In this document: positions 11,101 through 23,567 of the stretch, one piece after another
Numbering within the stretch: the stretch's first letter is position 1
Layout: the number at the start of each line of letters is the position of its first letter
Source: Paraphoma chrysanthemicola
Lineage: Eukaryota; Ascomycota; Dothideomycetes; Pleosporales; Phaeosphaeriaceae
Direction of reading: 5' to 3'
NCBI GenBank assembly: GCA_020744225.1
Contig: JAGMWG010000018.1
Span: 186,001-250,000, forward strand
Length of the DNA: 64,000 nt
Program-made: the position numbers and the translations under genes
The notes under the pieces: generated by a model
What the model was told of the DNA's origin: nothing
The model's input: the letters and a program-made list of their open reading frames with translations, nothing else
The model's database searches: none

Positions 11101-14100
11101 AGCGGGCACCAAGACGCGTCCAACAGGCAAAACTTCTTACTTGTAAAGGATCTTGACTAGGGGAGCAGACACATGCGCCCTGGAAACAGTTAAAGCGGAA
11201 TATGGTTTCCGTATTAGTGCATAGTATTACAAGCGACTGACCGGTGTTGTAACTCCAAGAGGTAAGCATAATGTCGCTGACATGGGCTAACCTCGGGGTG
11301 GTCAGCGTAATGTGTGAGAAACCTGCTCTATATTAGCTGCAATGTCGACACAATTTGCAGCATCAAGCGCCTCTTTCCCGCCCGACTGTACGACGAACCT
11401 TGGGCAACAAGCTAGCATGCACCGACACCAGGCCGTATTGACGACAAGTTGGGGTGCGCTTGGTGGTGGATGCACGTAGCAATCGGACCTAAACAGGTGC
11501 GACAAACAATTGTCCCAGGTCCCTGCGGAGCGGTGGAAAGGAGAGCAAACAGGCTCGACTGAGTCACCGACAACCCCGGCTGTGTGGGTGCGGCGTTCTG
11601 CGCAGGATGTGAGATGGCTTCAGCTACTGCACGAAAAAGCCGGTATTGCATGTTGTCGCCCACAGCAAGGAGAACTCTGCACCTGCAAGCTCCCGTGCGA
11701 AGTGACAGTGATCGGAGCACAGCGATATTTGTCCTTGGCCTCCAAGCCGATTGAGGTAGATTGAACTTTGGGTGACAGTCTGATGTGAAAACATGAGTGG
11801 TGAGACGCGATCAGTGCATAGTTTCTTCATGTAAGGCGTGCGCCGAAGCGAGCGCGTTGCAGATGTGCTGCTCGAAGCCAACCTGTGACTGGGCAGTAGT
11901 TGCTGCCCAGCCCTCCGTGGTTCGCAATCTCAATCGTAACAAAACCCACGTCTGACCGATCCTACACCGGGCCCATGGGTACAAAAAAGGTTGAGAATGC
12001 ATCGCCGCTCGAGCAAATCCCTTCGGTACATACGCTGGCAGCAGTGGGTGGAAATGTGGTACGATGTTGGCCTTGGGCGTTGTGCAAGTGCAAGTGCAAG
12101 CCTGGAAGCGACATTTGCCGGCCGCATGCACCAAGCCACCGTCGTGGAGTTGCTCCCCGACCGCTCGTGGTGTCGATCATGGTATCCCGGAGTCTGACCA
12201 AGGGCGCCTGATCATTGGCTAAACGGAGAAGAACGTCGAACAGATGAGCCCCAATCTCTGGTGAGCCTCTGGGTTTAGTGTTTGTACCCATGGCATGTGC
12301 CGCCGTGACCACAAGAGAGATTTGGCCTTTCCAACGCTGCCTTGGACGCAGTCTAGAACACGCATCACGAGCGCCCAAGTTCAACACCTTGCTCAAGATC
12401 GTCGTTACCCATAAGTACTAGTGCAGCTGGTTTCTCAAGCTCCTGCTCATGCAACTTGTTCACTTTCTGTAACAATCAGTACCTTGTCAGGCTCGTGTCA
12501 TCGGGTAAAGCACGGAGAAACGCGGCGGACTGTTTTCCAGTATGCCCCCATGCAATGAGAATGTGCCGCGTGGTGGAACTTCGAAAGGATGCCCCAAGGT
12601 ACCACTCATCCATGGTTGAAAACTTTCTTCGTCGAAGGTGTGGGGTCATCCGCCCCGGTCCACAAGGGATAGCGAACTGCAACTGTTGCCTGTGCTGGCT
12701 AGCGCACATGAAGCAGCTCATGCCGCCACCTTTTTGTTTTCGCCAACAGTCTTTCCACGATGCAGCGCCACGTTCGGGACCCACTCATCTCGTGGGTGGC
12801 CGAAGGAGACGTCATCAAGGAGCCCTTCCCGTGTCGCAGATTGCCGGGTTGAGGCTGTCAGACAAGGGTGCCGCTCGATCCAAATAACGGATGCCCTTCC
12901 AAAGTCAGAGCCCCGCAGTTGGTGCAACAAGCGAGACCGAAGTAGCAACGAATCGAGGGGCTGTTGGAGACCACACCTACACAATCTCCATTGATGAGAC
13001 CAACAGAAAAGAGCACGGCAGATAGGCGCGGGTTTCCAAATGGTGTGATGACTATGATAGCGTTGTGCCCTTGTGGCCGCAGTCTTTATTTCCAGCTGAC
13101 AGCCCGCAATCAGCTGCAGGTCAGCTTGTTGCGAATCAAGCCCACACCGTTTGCAAGATAGGCGGACACCAACCCACCAGCAATGCGTGCAGGCATGCTT
13201 CCGTTGCCGCAATGAAGAGAGGCTGGCACTTGCGAGGACGGCTGTCTCGTGATGCACAAAGTAGGACACCGCCGTGCGATTTCGCCATTGGAGAGTCCGA
13301 GGCTGGCTGCAGTCATGCCGAGCGAGTGTGATACGCGGAATGTGCTGATTTCTGGGATGCAACGCGTTTCATTCGTTCCGTGTGTAAATTTGAACCTAGC
13401 AGCATGGCAATCTTACCCGTGATTTCACACTGCTTCTTGTGAAGACCGCAAATGCTCGGGAGAAAGCATGTGTATAATCTCTCGGCGTCTTCAGAAGGGA
13501 CGTGCCCAGGCTCGAGGGTGAGGAAGAACAAGTTGTGCTGTGCGTTTTGATGCAGCCAAGAGAGCGTTGACAATGCAGGCCACAGCCTTTGTGAAGCCAC
13601 CCATGCATGGCCACGATTACAGATTGATCACACTCGTTTTGGCGACCAGACACGGACGGCCCCCTGACATGAATGATCCATATCGTTTGAACTGCCAAAA
13701 GCATCCTTGTGCCCGCGCTGGAGCGCTGTCGATCACCAAAGCGGGACGAGACCAGGGTTCTCGGCGCTTCGGCTGCAGCTCATAAGCCACGCCCGGGGAT
13801 TTCTCGTCGTCGAACGGTATTGCCACTTTGGGCCTGGTAATCGTGGGGTTGCAGGGGCAGGACCTCTTTGTGCAGATGAACCACTCTCAACCGTCATCAT
13901 GATCGTTGAGGCCTGCTGCGATTTCGGGAAGCCACTGCTGCAGGCTTCATCAATATATCTCAACACGCAAGCTGCTTTGTCACTGCGGCGCAGCCAGGCC
14001 CATGGCCCGGATGAGTTGCATGGAGCATTTATCGTGATGATCGGGTCCACTCTGCAGAGTGCGCTGAAGCCTGAAAGGCGTTTGCCTATAATAAGCATGA

Positions 14101-16092
14101 CCTAGCAGCCAGGCACTATTTGCAAGATGAAAATGCTAAACGAGTCGCGCAGGCGAAACAGGGACGATCGTGTGGATAAGATGACATGCTACTCAAGAAC
14201 GCGCGTATCGCCAGCGTGCTGGGAGCGACCTTTTTTGCAGGCGTGGAGCCAATATGTGCCGGTCGTGACCCAGGGCTCGTTTTGGGTTTCGAGCACGTCC
14301 GCTATCCGTATTCCGTTCCATCAAAGCCGGTGGCTCGGCGGCCTGCGCCCACGCTCAACGTTAGCAGCGTGCTTATGGTTTCAGAGGCGGCTCGGTGGTG
14401 GAGGGCTGCCGTGCTTTTTCTAAGTAGGCGACGCCTAACTATGACAGGGATGCCAGACTCGCAGATGCACAAGGGCGACATATTAGGCGCAATCCGCGGC
14501 GATGGCACGCTCCCACGCTCAAGGGCCGATGTCGAAGGAGGCGGCTGCTGGCGTCCGGTGTGCTCACGCTGCTGGCAGGCGTCTGCTGGGCTGCGAGGCT
14601 GATGCGTGTGCCGGGTGAATGCGCTGTGCTGATTGATGCAATCTCCGTGCGCGTCCCGCCGTTGGCTGTGTGACCCAAGCCAGCGATGGATGCCGATGTC
14701 TGATGCTGCATTCATCTGCAAAGGCCCATGTCATGGGCTCGCGGTCCCCGTAGCAGGCGGGTGCCGGCCAGGGCGTGGCTGCAGGTCGATTTCTGGAAAG
14801 ACGCTCGGCTGGAAGATGGCCAATGGAGACGGCGCATCATCTTCCACCCCAGATCGCGCTTGGGTACCCATGGGCCAGCAGCTTGGTTTGCCGGCTGCAC
14901 GCGCGACCAGGCAGGAGGTGCTGGGTGCGGCCAAGGTGGAGCCATTCACTCTCGTGCGGCGCGCTGATTGGCCTGCCGTGTGTCGAGCGCGGAAGCATGT
15001 CGTAGCGCAGGAGGACCACATCGCTTTCTCACTCGTCCACTCTTTCCGAAACCTCTGCGCCAACCACAGCCCGACCCCATCCGCCCCTGATCTGGCGATG
15101 AAAATGCTGGCGCCGCGTCGACACGGGACTGCGCTGCGCAAGTGCACCATCACCAGCACCAGCACCGGCACCAGCCCCGCCCACCGGCCAACCCCATCGC
15201 TAGGCCTGAGTATCATGCGGGACCGGCTTGGCCTCGCCATCGCAGTGTCGCCGGCCTTCTTCCACTAATTATGCCCCCCCTCCTCGCTGGCGCGGCTAAA
15301 ACATGACGCTGCCGAGTGCTGGCGTCGCCCTCGCCATGCACTGTCCTTCCTTCGTCCAACATCAGTCTCCCAGGGCTAGTTGACCGCCTGGACGGCCTCC
15401 GCCCCATGCACACACGACACTCGACCCCCGGCTCGGAGCCCAGCTGAGTCGCACTGCTAAGTTCACCAGTCCCGGAGCCTAGCTGCGCTACCGCATTCTG
15501 CCATCATCGTTGCGGCGTCGTGGTTCCCTTGCCTGCTTGTCTCGACGAGCCGGCCTGCCTCTGCACAGCACGGATGCTCCGTTGCGCCATGATACATCGG
15601 TACCCGCCTCCCTCGTCTGCTCTCCTCGCCCTGTGATTTGGTCATTCCTGGCGTTCCTTTTCGCATTCTGCATCCCATGCTTTGGTAGATCGCTTCAGCC
15701 GTGCCACTCGGCCTGCTTGTTACAGCGCTCCCTCACCGAGCCATCCCTTGGTGGCCCCGTATAGTCAATACCCGTCCGTTCCTTGTCTGCATCTAATCCA
15801 CTATTAGCACCTCTTCTGTTTCCACTAGCCTAGCCCTGGCATTCCTTGTACCATGACTCTGCCCGCAAAGTCACTTTCTTCAATTTCCCCATCCCACGCT
15901 TCCTAATTAGTCTATATCTCTTGGCATTCCATATACCTATGCAGACGTCCCAGGCCTGCCCACCATCAAGTCGGACAAGAGTGATTGTGACCTACCACCA
16001 CCTGATGCCACGCTTCAACACAATATCCCTCGACTGATAGCCACAATTATCGCTCTCGACCACCACACCACCTTCACACTTACACCTTCATC
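8111..16092. other. 8 kb gene-poor region
   Basis: I find no supportable gene in almost 8 kb. Open frames reach about 210 codons near 14.6-15.3 kb, but they lie on both strands of a locally GC-rich stretch, lack domains and have no matching splice structure. The last 400 or so bases before 16093 are pyrimidine-rich, as in fungal promoters and 5' leaders, so part of the region may be a long regulatory or untranslated leader of the 16093 gene. There are no obvious transposon ends or long repeats by eye; a short run of AGTGCA units lies near 12085. Confidence 0.5.
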
Positions 16093-17154
16093 ATGTCCGG
16101 CCATATGCACAACTCACAGCTCCCTCGACGTGCCTCAAGAAGCTCAGGTAGCCAGCCGGCATGCCGACCTTCACGCGTAGAGAAGCCAAAGAGCCACCAC
16201 AACAGCCCACGGACTATGGAAAGGCGAAAGACAACGACAGAGACGAAGTTGTACGCCACTCTAGACGACCATTACAGAATGATGTTCGGTCTTGAGCCCG
16301 AGGAGGAGTACGATGAGCGCCCACAACCAAGCCGGCCAGTGAGCTGGCATCCATCCTCGACACACTTCCAGTCCAACCAGTCAGCTTCATATTTCGAACC
16401 ACAGCAGGACTGGTCACGGCAATACTCAGCGTCCCCACGGCACTCGGTCCAAGGATCCGACTTTTACTCCCTTTCCACCCGCAACTCTACTTACGAACCC
16501 ATGTCGCATTCCTCAACTCACCTTGGTGTGTATGGAATGCATCGAGGTTCTGACGAGTCCGACAACAGCTGGCAAAGCGTACCACAACACACTCCTTCCT
16601 ATGTACATTCGGCAATCAACACTCCCACCACTGAACCCCTGCCATGGTACCTCCAACAATGGGCTCAAAAGAATCAGAACCAGGCCATGTTGGCTCAACA
16701 AAACCCCTCTTCAGACTTCCTTCCCATCCAGCACCCTAGCAAACAGGACGAGGACATGGAAGAAGATGGCGGCGAGAAGCTTGTGGCTTTGGGGTTGTAC
16801 GATCTTCCTGAACCCTCTGTGTCCTGGAACGGCCTGACAGAGGCGACTGGCAAGGGCCTGAAACTGGAGGAGACCTGGCAGCCACCAGAGGACGACGAGG
16901 ATGAAGAAGATGAGGCAGACGATGCAAGTTCAGAGGCCAGCGAGGAGCCGTCGCCACCCTTGCCCTCGACCCACACCAACAACCAGCACCTGCAGCTCCC
17001 TGTACATGTCAAGTCACAAACTCCCGGAAGCATGGAGGGTCAGAGTTTCTTCTTCGATGACGACGAGACGGTTTCCAAGGAGTGGTGGTTTCAGCAAATG
17101 AAGCAGCCATCCATGCCGATGCGGGACACCGGTTTGGGATACGGCTGGCTGTAG
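16093..17154 (+). CDS. conserved uncharacterised acidic fungal protein
   Basis: Single-exon frame of 353 aa with a good start context (ATCATGTCC). The N-terminal 220 residues are polar, rich in Ser, Gln, His and Pro, and probably disordered. Around residues 224-276 is an ordered-looking block, 'GEKLVALGLYDLPEP' then 'GKGLKLEETWQPPEDDED', running into an acidic tract. The C-terminus has 'QSFFFDDDE' and 'KEWWFQQM', ending 'GYGWL'. I recall similar blocks in uncharacterised filamentous-ascomycete proteins, but this is memory and unchecked. No enzyme motif, signal peptide or membrane helix is visible. Acidic and aromatic segments could be interaction motifs. The 8 kb gene-poor stretch upstream suggests complex regulation. 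Confidence 0.75.
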   Translation: MSGHMHNSQLPRRASRSSGSQPACRPSRVEKPKSHHNSPRTMERRKTTTETKLYATLDDHYRMMFGLEPEEEYDERPQPSRPVSWHPSSTHFQSNQSASYFEPQQDWSRQYSASPRHSVQGSDFYSLSTRNSTYEPMSHSSTHLGVYGMHRGSDESDNSWQSVPQHTPSYVHSAINTPTTEPLPWYLQQWAQKNQNQAMLAQQNPSSDFLPIQHPSKQDEDMEEDGGEKLVALGLYDLPEPSVSWNGLTEATGKGLKLEETWQPPEDDEDEEDEADDASSEASEEPSPPLPSTHTNNQHLQLPVHVKSQTPGSMEGQSFFFDDDETVSKEWWFQQMKQPSMPMRDTGLGYGWL

Positions 17155-18416
17155 ACAGCTGGTTCCGTTTTACATGACTACATTCTGTCAAGATGTTTGC
17201 CATTTTTGTTTCAGCATAGCAAGGCGTTTTGATTTGTCCGTGGTTGGACCAGCAAGAGATACACGGATACCCCAGCCTTCATTGGCAGATGAGCTCAATG
17301 AGCCCTTGCATCGCTCTATTTGAGGTCAGATGAGCATAGTGTATAGCAATACCGAATAGCAAAAAAGTATTAAGCATTTCAGATCGCAACAATCATACAT
17401 AGTTCCTGCCTGATGCCATGAAACTTGAACAAAATGCACTTTGACACACGAATGTCATAGGGCCTTGGATCAACCACAGAATACCAACACACCAACATGC
17501 GTCATGGGAGAATGCTGTTTGTTGTTGATGCAGCAAGGTTCCAACCACCGAGTCAGCATCTTGTGCAGGAACCACCGACCAACGAGGAAGTCGCATCCCG
17601 ATGTCGCACATGCTGCATGGCGAACTGTCGTGACGAGGTCGACCCCCAACATCACATCTGCAGTGTGCACCTCGTTCAACAATTTTCCGCTCTCCAAACC
17701 TTCTTACCCACCGTCCGTCGCAAACCTCGTCTCGGCGCATGTCGTAGTGCACTGCAACGCGAAACAACAACAATGGCATCGGCGTCATTGTTCCGCCGGC
17801 CATCAGCTCAGCGGGCACACCCCCGTCGGGCGAGGTACGAGAGATCTGCTTACGTCTGCATCACCAAAGCGAAAAGCCTGGATTTAGGCCCTCCGGTCAC
17901 TCGCCGAAGGGCCGATAGCCTCATATTGTCTCAACTATGCCGCCAACCCACCGCTACCGATGAGCTGACCGGCGTCAACTTTGCTCGGTCCACTCAGCAC
18001 GCTTGTGCAGCAGGTCGCAGGATCGCTCAAGTTCGGCGGCGACTCGCTGCACATGCCTGTTTAGGCTATTGCTTAGTGACACCCACTAAACCTTGCCCTA
18101 CCGAGGCGGCCACGCAGTTACGGGGACCACGAAATTAGAGTGCCTTAAAATTATGGACGACAGGAGGTTCCAGAATACGGGGGCAATGCGGAGACGTCAC
18201 TGATTCAGTCTGGTCTGGGTTGGTGCATATCGATAAGAGAAGCTTGCATACGAGGAAATTTTGCTCGACATGGCGTCGACTCACGTGCAGCACCTCTCCA
18301 ATGCACACGGGTAACCCGGATCGAGCTTCCCGCCAATCACATACTACAAGCGACCAACTGCAATTGTACGCGTGAATCTGCGCGATTTTCATCTCGCGAA
18401 AAAGTGGCATTTAGCC
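17155..18416. other. intergenic, 1.26 kb
   Basis: Contains the 3' flank of the 16093 gene and the promoter of LAS1. A 213-codon frame at 17497-18138 on the plus strand has biased composition (many Arg, Ala, Thr), a competing frame on the other strand and no domain, so I do not call it. Confidence 0.4.
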
Positions 18417-20017
18417 ATGGATCCACCGCGAACACAGTTTGTCGTAACGCCGTGGCGCAACAGGCAGGAGCTGCTCCAGGTGCGACATGATCTGTACGGG
18501 TCTGATGCGACTAAGAAAGAACGGGCAGTCAACAAGGTGAGCCGAGCATGCTGCGATGCGCCCTGCGATCGGAGAAGAGCAAACAATGTTAGATTGTAGA
18601 GGAGCTATGCTGATAGCTCGCAATGTAGGTATTCGCATGGCGGTTGCGAAAACCTGATGGCCTTCCTCTATTGCTTGACTCTTCGGCAGACATTGTAGAC
18701 GTAGTGCTGCAGGATCAGAAGAATGGGCTCCAGCATAATGCGCTGCGGTTGCTCTATGCTACTGCTCTGTCAAGGTAGGTTCTTAACGTGCCATCCTCAG
18801 CACGGGTTGACAAGAGTGTTCTGTGCCACGCCGCTCTTCAATCTTGCTTGGATTAGTCATTGAAACTCTCATTCTACTTTCATGCTACTCGTTCCTCTTA
18901 AACACTCCCCTTATGGGAATGCTCTCACCAGCGACATGTATTCGTCTGACAGGAAGTCAGATTCATCACCGGCCTGGCAGACACCCAAATCGATTTGACC
19001 CGCGACAAACCCGCCTGGTTTCCACCTGGCAAGACCCTTCAACTACCATTTCCGCTTTTCGAGCTCCGGCACCGCATAGTCCACCGTCATTTACCGTCTC
19101 TGGCAGAGCTCAAACGCGCAGCTCAGGACTCTTTGGACTGGTTATGGGAATGGTACTGGAGCCAGCTCGACTATGCATTCGGGACGATCAACCCTGGTGC
19201 GGAGGATGTGGAGACTGAAAGCACAGAGGTCATCAAAGAGAAGTTGCAAAGTATTTTGAAGACGTACGTCAAAGAGAGGAAGAACGAGATCAAGACACGA
19301 AAGAAGGAATCGAAAGCGGCCGAGAATGCACTATCGACATACAACCTGCGGTATTCACCAAGCAGCACATCGACCCCACCAGCCCGTACCCAGGGCGTAC
19401 TTCTACGCTTGTTAGTCGACGACAGGATGATCCTACCCACCGACAAGAAACTCAGATCTAGCATGTCTGGCGCCTTCATGATCTGGGATTCGGCATTACG
19501 TGCATTCTGCCAGGCCACGCTTTCAGTAGCTTCACTGGTAGCACAATTGACGAGCAGTATGAACAACGCATCAACGCCACGAGCAATGGTCAGTATAGAC
19601 ATGGATCCCATGGCAGAAGGCATGTACGAGTGGATACTACATCTTCTCCAGTCCCCGGAATGGCAAGACCTTCGCACCGATAGCGTCGTCGAAACTACGC
19701 TTGTCGAATGCTTCTCAAACCCAACGCACTGGAATTTGAGAATCGCGGAAGCGCTGCTAGTTGATGAGACGGTTGCGAATCGAGAACAGTGGCTTGCTGT
19801 GCTGCAAGCTGCCAAGAACGAGGACGATGAAGTCACCGAGGAAAAGGATGATGCGATGGAAGTCGATGTTGATGCTATTGAAGAGGCACGGCCGGTTTCG
19901 AGCACGATGAAGGGACAGGCAGTGAAGGAGAAAATTAGGGGGCCGCAGAAGGTAGTTGGGATGTGGGTACCTAAGCCGATCGGATGGCTACCTGAGGGAT
20001 GGGAGGACGACGAGTGA
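18417..20017 (+). CDS. LAS1: LAS1 family pre-rRNA endoribonuclease
   Basis: Model join(18417..18536, 18629..18774, 18961..20017), 440 aa. Las1 is the HEPN nuclease that, with the kinase Grc3, cleaves ITS2 of the pre-rRNA in the nucleus during 60S maturation. The first 130 residues match: 'VVTPWRNRQELLQVRHDLYG', 'VFAWRLRKP', 'ALRLLYATALSRFITGLAD', then the HEPN catalytic motif RHRIVH at residues 125-130 and 'HLPSLAELKRAA...W'. A basic, Lys/Glu-rich segment (about 170-190) and an acidic segment near residue 400 follow. The second intron (186 bases) is longer than its neighbours but has GTAGGT and CAG borders and restores the frame exactly. It is convergent with SWD2. Confidence 0.9.
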
Positions 20018-20808
20018 GGTAGATCAGCGACGAGCTGGGCGATGCATGCAGACGTCCTCGCTGTCAATCTGTTTCCGTCGATTATTGGCTTTGCGATGGG
20101 TACCTCAGGTCTTTTCGAAATCACTACTGGCTGGTCGCCCTGTTTGCGCGAACCCGCTTGTCTGAACAGTCTCATTCGATGTCTGCGGGCAAGTTGTACG
20201 AAGGTCAGACGAAGAAAATCTAGCCATAGGGAGATGATGATCCCTCCTACTCATAGATCAAGATGATCCCCACCTCTCTCGAGTTAGAGAAAAATTATAC
20301 TGTCATACGTGAGCTGAGATGTTTCTAGACAACATTTCGATGCGTGCAATATACGCAAACGCCCTTGTTTGATATGAGAAGGCATCCAGTCGGTGGGAAT
20401 GAAACCTTGCGTGGGCATCTTGCTAGGTAAATGTCTTACTAGCATGAAAAGTATGGCAACTTGCATCGACTTCATGTTGGTGCATTCCTGTCACATATAT
20501 TCTTGCGTAGACGCTGATCTGACTAGTCAACTATATCCACCCCATCGATATCCCTTCGTGTTATCACTCTGCTGCCGTTTTCTGCCACATGCATTTTCCG
20601 CTCATATTTCACACCTGCGGAGTAAGATGTTCGTATGGTTGTGACTCCGATTCCTAATGCCCCTGATCCGCGCGTTCACGAGCCGTCTTTGCTTGCGCAA
20701 GCAGTGCCATAAGTCTTTCCTCAAGTGACCATCACCTACCACAAGTCTCGAAAAGGTATTCCGCTGGTTCCCACACTCCAGATCTTTTCTTTTCCAACTC
20801 CTCCAATC
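20018..20808. other. convergent intergenic, LAS1 / SWD2
   Basis: About 790 bases between two stop codons, expected to hold both 3' untranslated regions and poly(A) sites. Nothing else recognised. Confidence 0.4.
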
Positions 20809-21980
20809 TCAGATCATGAGGTCCGAATCCGGCTGCCACAGATACAAATCCCTATCCGCACTGGCCATCAGGTTCGTCCGGGGATTATACCCCACAACCG
20901 CACTCTTCCCATGTCCGGGCAGATGCTCCATGGGTTCCAAAATATTATTCGGTGCAGGGGCCTGCGAGATATCCCAGACTAGCAAACCTTCGTCGCCGCT
21001 TCCGCCGATGAGATATTGCCCGTCTGGAGTGACGCATGCGTCTCCTTGGCCGACTACCGGAGTACTACCATTCGACATGTTGCTGGCGTGATTGGGACTC
21101 GATGCTCCAGGGGTCAAACGTCCCGAGGATCCGGCTTTGCGGTAGCAAAAGTGTGTGAGTTCTCCGGAAAATGCGTCGAGGATGAAGTGTCCGCTGCCGT
21201 TTGTAGCGACGAGAAGACTCTTGCCGTCGTTTGTGAACTCGATCTTTGTCCATTCGCCCTTCTCACGGCCGAGGAAGCGCTGCTCGAGCTCCTGCATGTC
21301 GAAGGTAGCGAATGGAGGCTTGTCGTAGTTGCGCACGTCGTAGAGAAGAACGGATTGGGTCGAGGGCGAAGCAATGGCCATGACGGTCGCAGAGGGGTCG
21401 TATGCGGCGAGGTAGGCGCCGTGCAGATTCAGCAGGCCGTGGTAGTTGGGTGACGAGAGGTTCCAGAGGCGGACGGTGTTGTCGCGCGAACACGAGAGGA
21501 AGGTGTCGGAGGAGGGACATAGCGAGATGGATGTCACAGTGTCTGTGTGGCCCTTGAAGTAGCGTATGTACGAGTTGTCGTGGGTGGAGAGGTAGCGAAT
21601 CGTGTCGTCGACCTTGGTGCTTGCGTAGATGATGCTCTGTGCGTGATGAGAGAAGCGCGCGAGGTGGACGCCATACTTTTGGCTCTTCAGCTCCTTTGCG
21701 TGCTTGCCCTCTTTGCAGTTGTAGATCTGGAGCGTGTCATCGTCGCGTGCTACAATAGCGAGCTCGCCCGTGTCGTCAAAGTCGAGAGAGGTGACGGATG
21801 CTGTGCCCGGACTAGGAGGTTTGAATCGCTAGGTAGTGTCAGCACAAAGAGGACATATAGCATGGGTGCAACGGAGCTCACTCTGGACGGCCGAAAGCTA
21901 GCTATGACGTCGCTAACCTTCTGCGTAGGAGGTCCTGCAGGCGGAGGCGGCGCGCCGGGAGTGCCTGAGCCAGCTGCCAT
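20809..21980 (-). CDS. SWD2: WD40 protein Swd2/Wdr82
   Basis: Model complement(join(20809..21828, 21882..21980)), 372 aa. A WD40 propeller of the Swd2/Wdr82 type, shared in yeast between the COMPASS histone H3K4 methyltransferase and the cleavage/polyadenylation factor. The short N-terminal exon is Pro/Ala-rich and ends 'SDVIASFRPSR'. Exon 2 continues 'RFKPPSPGTASVTSLDFDD', then repeats such as 'GELAIVARDDDTLQIYNC', 'FLSCSRDNTVRLWNLSSPN', 'MAIASPSTQSVLLYDVRNY' and 'LIGGSGDEGLLVWD', finishing 'MASADRDLYLWQPD'. The Ser/Gly-rich insert around 'GRLTPGASSPNHAS' lies between blades. The 53-base intron has GTGAGC and TAG borders and joins in phase 0. It is divergent from OAC1. Confidence 0.9.
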
Positions 21981-22424
21981 GTTGGAATTGCTTGCTACCT
22001 CCCTGCGACTCCAGCCAGCATGTCGACAGCACAATTACCAGCAGCGAATCGCGTCTGTCGTGTTTCACCGCGTGCAGAGCTGTCGCGAGAGCTGAGCCGG
22101 TGGAATGCGCAAATCCGTGGCTTGCCAGCTGGACCCTGAATCTTGGCACGTTTTCTCCGGGTTCAGGAACCGACCTCGGAGCTGGCCATTTGCTTCCGGG
22201 ATTCAAAAGTCCCAAAGAGGATTATTCAGAATCAGCGTCACCGACCTTTGCTTGCCATTGTATAACGTCAGCACCATCGTCGCCTTCTCCCTTCACCTCC
22301 TTTTGCGCAACTTTCCTCTTTGGTGTCCATGAGCGCCCGGTAGCACGCACAGAATAAGAAGCGCGCATCTCAGCTTTCACTTGGCTCTGGCATTCAGTGA
22401 GCGGCTGTCGCAAGAGGTGTAGAC
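21981..22424. promoter_or_regulatory. divergent promoter, SWD2 / OAC1
   Basis: A 444-base spacer between outward-reading housekeeping genes. It holds an isolated CGG-N9-CCG match at 22158-22172 whose interior differs from the cluster sites further right; I treat this as chance. Confidence 0.5.
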
Positions 22425-23567
22425 ATGTCGACAACGCTTGGGTATGTGCGCAACTTCATCTTGCGGGCCTTTAGCTGACAGCCGATGCTTCAGGTCGTTC
22501 ATCGCTGGCGGAATAGCAGCCTGTGGAGCTGTAACGGTTACCCACGGATTTGAGACAGTCAAGATTCGGTGCGCACACCCAGTTGGATACGCCCGACACG
22601 TCGTTGATGAAAGGCAGATTGCAATTACAAGGAGAACTGCAGGCAAAAAAGGATGCGCCGCGGTTGTACCGAGGTGTCTTCCACGGTGTCGGCGTCATCC
22701 TAAAGAATGAAGGACCAAAAGGCTTACTACGAGGATTGGGATGCGCTGTATGAACCAGCATGGTCTTTGAGACTGTAGTATTGGAACGCTGACGCGACGC
22801 AGTACGTCTACCAAATGACACTCAACGGGTGCCGTCTCGGCTTCTACGAGCCCCTCCGAAATGCCGTCACTCAAGCAGTTTATAAAGACGGCAGCGTCCA
22901 GTCCTTCGGCATAAACATCTTCTCAGGCGCAGCATCCGGCATCTTAGGCGCGGCAGCAGGTTCACCCTTCTTCCTTGTTAAAACACGATTACAATCCTAC
23001 TCTCCTTTCCTGCCTGTCGGAACACAACATCACTACAAGAACGCAATAGACGGCATGCGGCAAATATACACGGCCGAGGGCATTAAAGGCCTATATCGAG
23101 GTGTAGGACCCGCCATGGTCCGGACTGGTTTTGGCAGCTCGGTGCAGCTCCCGACATACTTCTTCGCGAAGAGGCGGCTAGTCAAGCACTTTGGCATGGA
23201 AGAGGGCATGCCGCTCCACATCGCTAGTAGCACGGCAAGCGGTTTCGTCGTTTGCTGCGTTATGCATCCACCAGACACGGTCATGTCACGAATGTACAAC
23301 CAAACCGGTAATTTATACAGCTCGGCATTCGATTGCTTGTACCGGACAGTCAAGACTGAGGGACTGTTGGCGGTGTACAAGGGCTACTTTGCGCATCTTG
23401 CGCGTATTCTGCCACATACGGTACGTCACTCGATCGTCTGATACTTAATGGGAAATTCCGCTAATAATGCTCAGATCCTAACCCTGACACTCGCCGAACA
23501 AACTATCAAAATCATGAAGAAGGTCGAGGCGCGGATACTGTCAACTGAAGTGGAAGCCAAAGTATAG
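22425..23567 (+). CDS. OAC1: mitochondrial oxaloacetate carrier (Oac1 type)
   Basis: Model join(22425..22441, 22494..22568, 22618..22747, 22803..23420, 23475..23567), 310 aa, five exons with the first only 17 bases. It is a three-repeat mitochondrial carrier of the inner membrane. 'VKIRLQLQGELQAK' after helix 1, 'YVYQMTLNGCRLGFYEP' in helix 2, 'GSPFFLVKTRLQSYS' in the second repeat and 'GFGSSVQLPTYFFAK' are the Oac1 signatures. The third repeat has 'PPDTVMSRMYNQ'. As in Oac1, the second repeat has Phe where most carriers have an acidic residue after the Pro. Yeast Oac1 imports oxaloacetate, sulfate and alpha-isopropylmalate. Introns are 49-55 bases and every join keeps the frame. The neighbours do not suggest a specialised role. 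Confidence 0.9.

Noticed and set aside
14302..15268. Open frames up to 211 codons on both strands
   Set aside because: They overlap on opposite strands in a GC-rich stretch, show no domain or splice structure, and are what low stop-codon density produces.
17497..18138. 213-codon plus-strand frame
   Set aside because: Arg/Ala/Thr-biased, no domain, overlapped by minus-strand frames, no splice context.
22158..22172. CGG-N9-CCG match in the SWD2/OAC1 promoter
   Set aside because: The interior (GTTCAGGAA) lacks the TGTCA-type core of the cluster sites and it is single; about 16 bare matches are expected by chance in the window.
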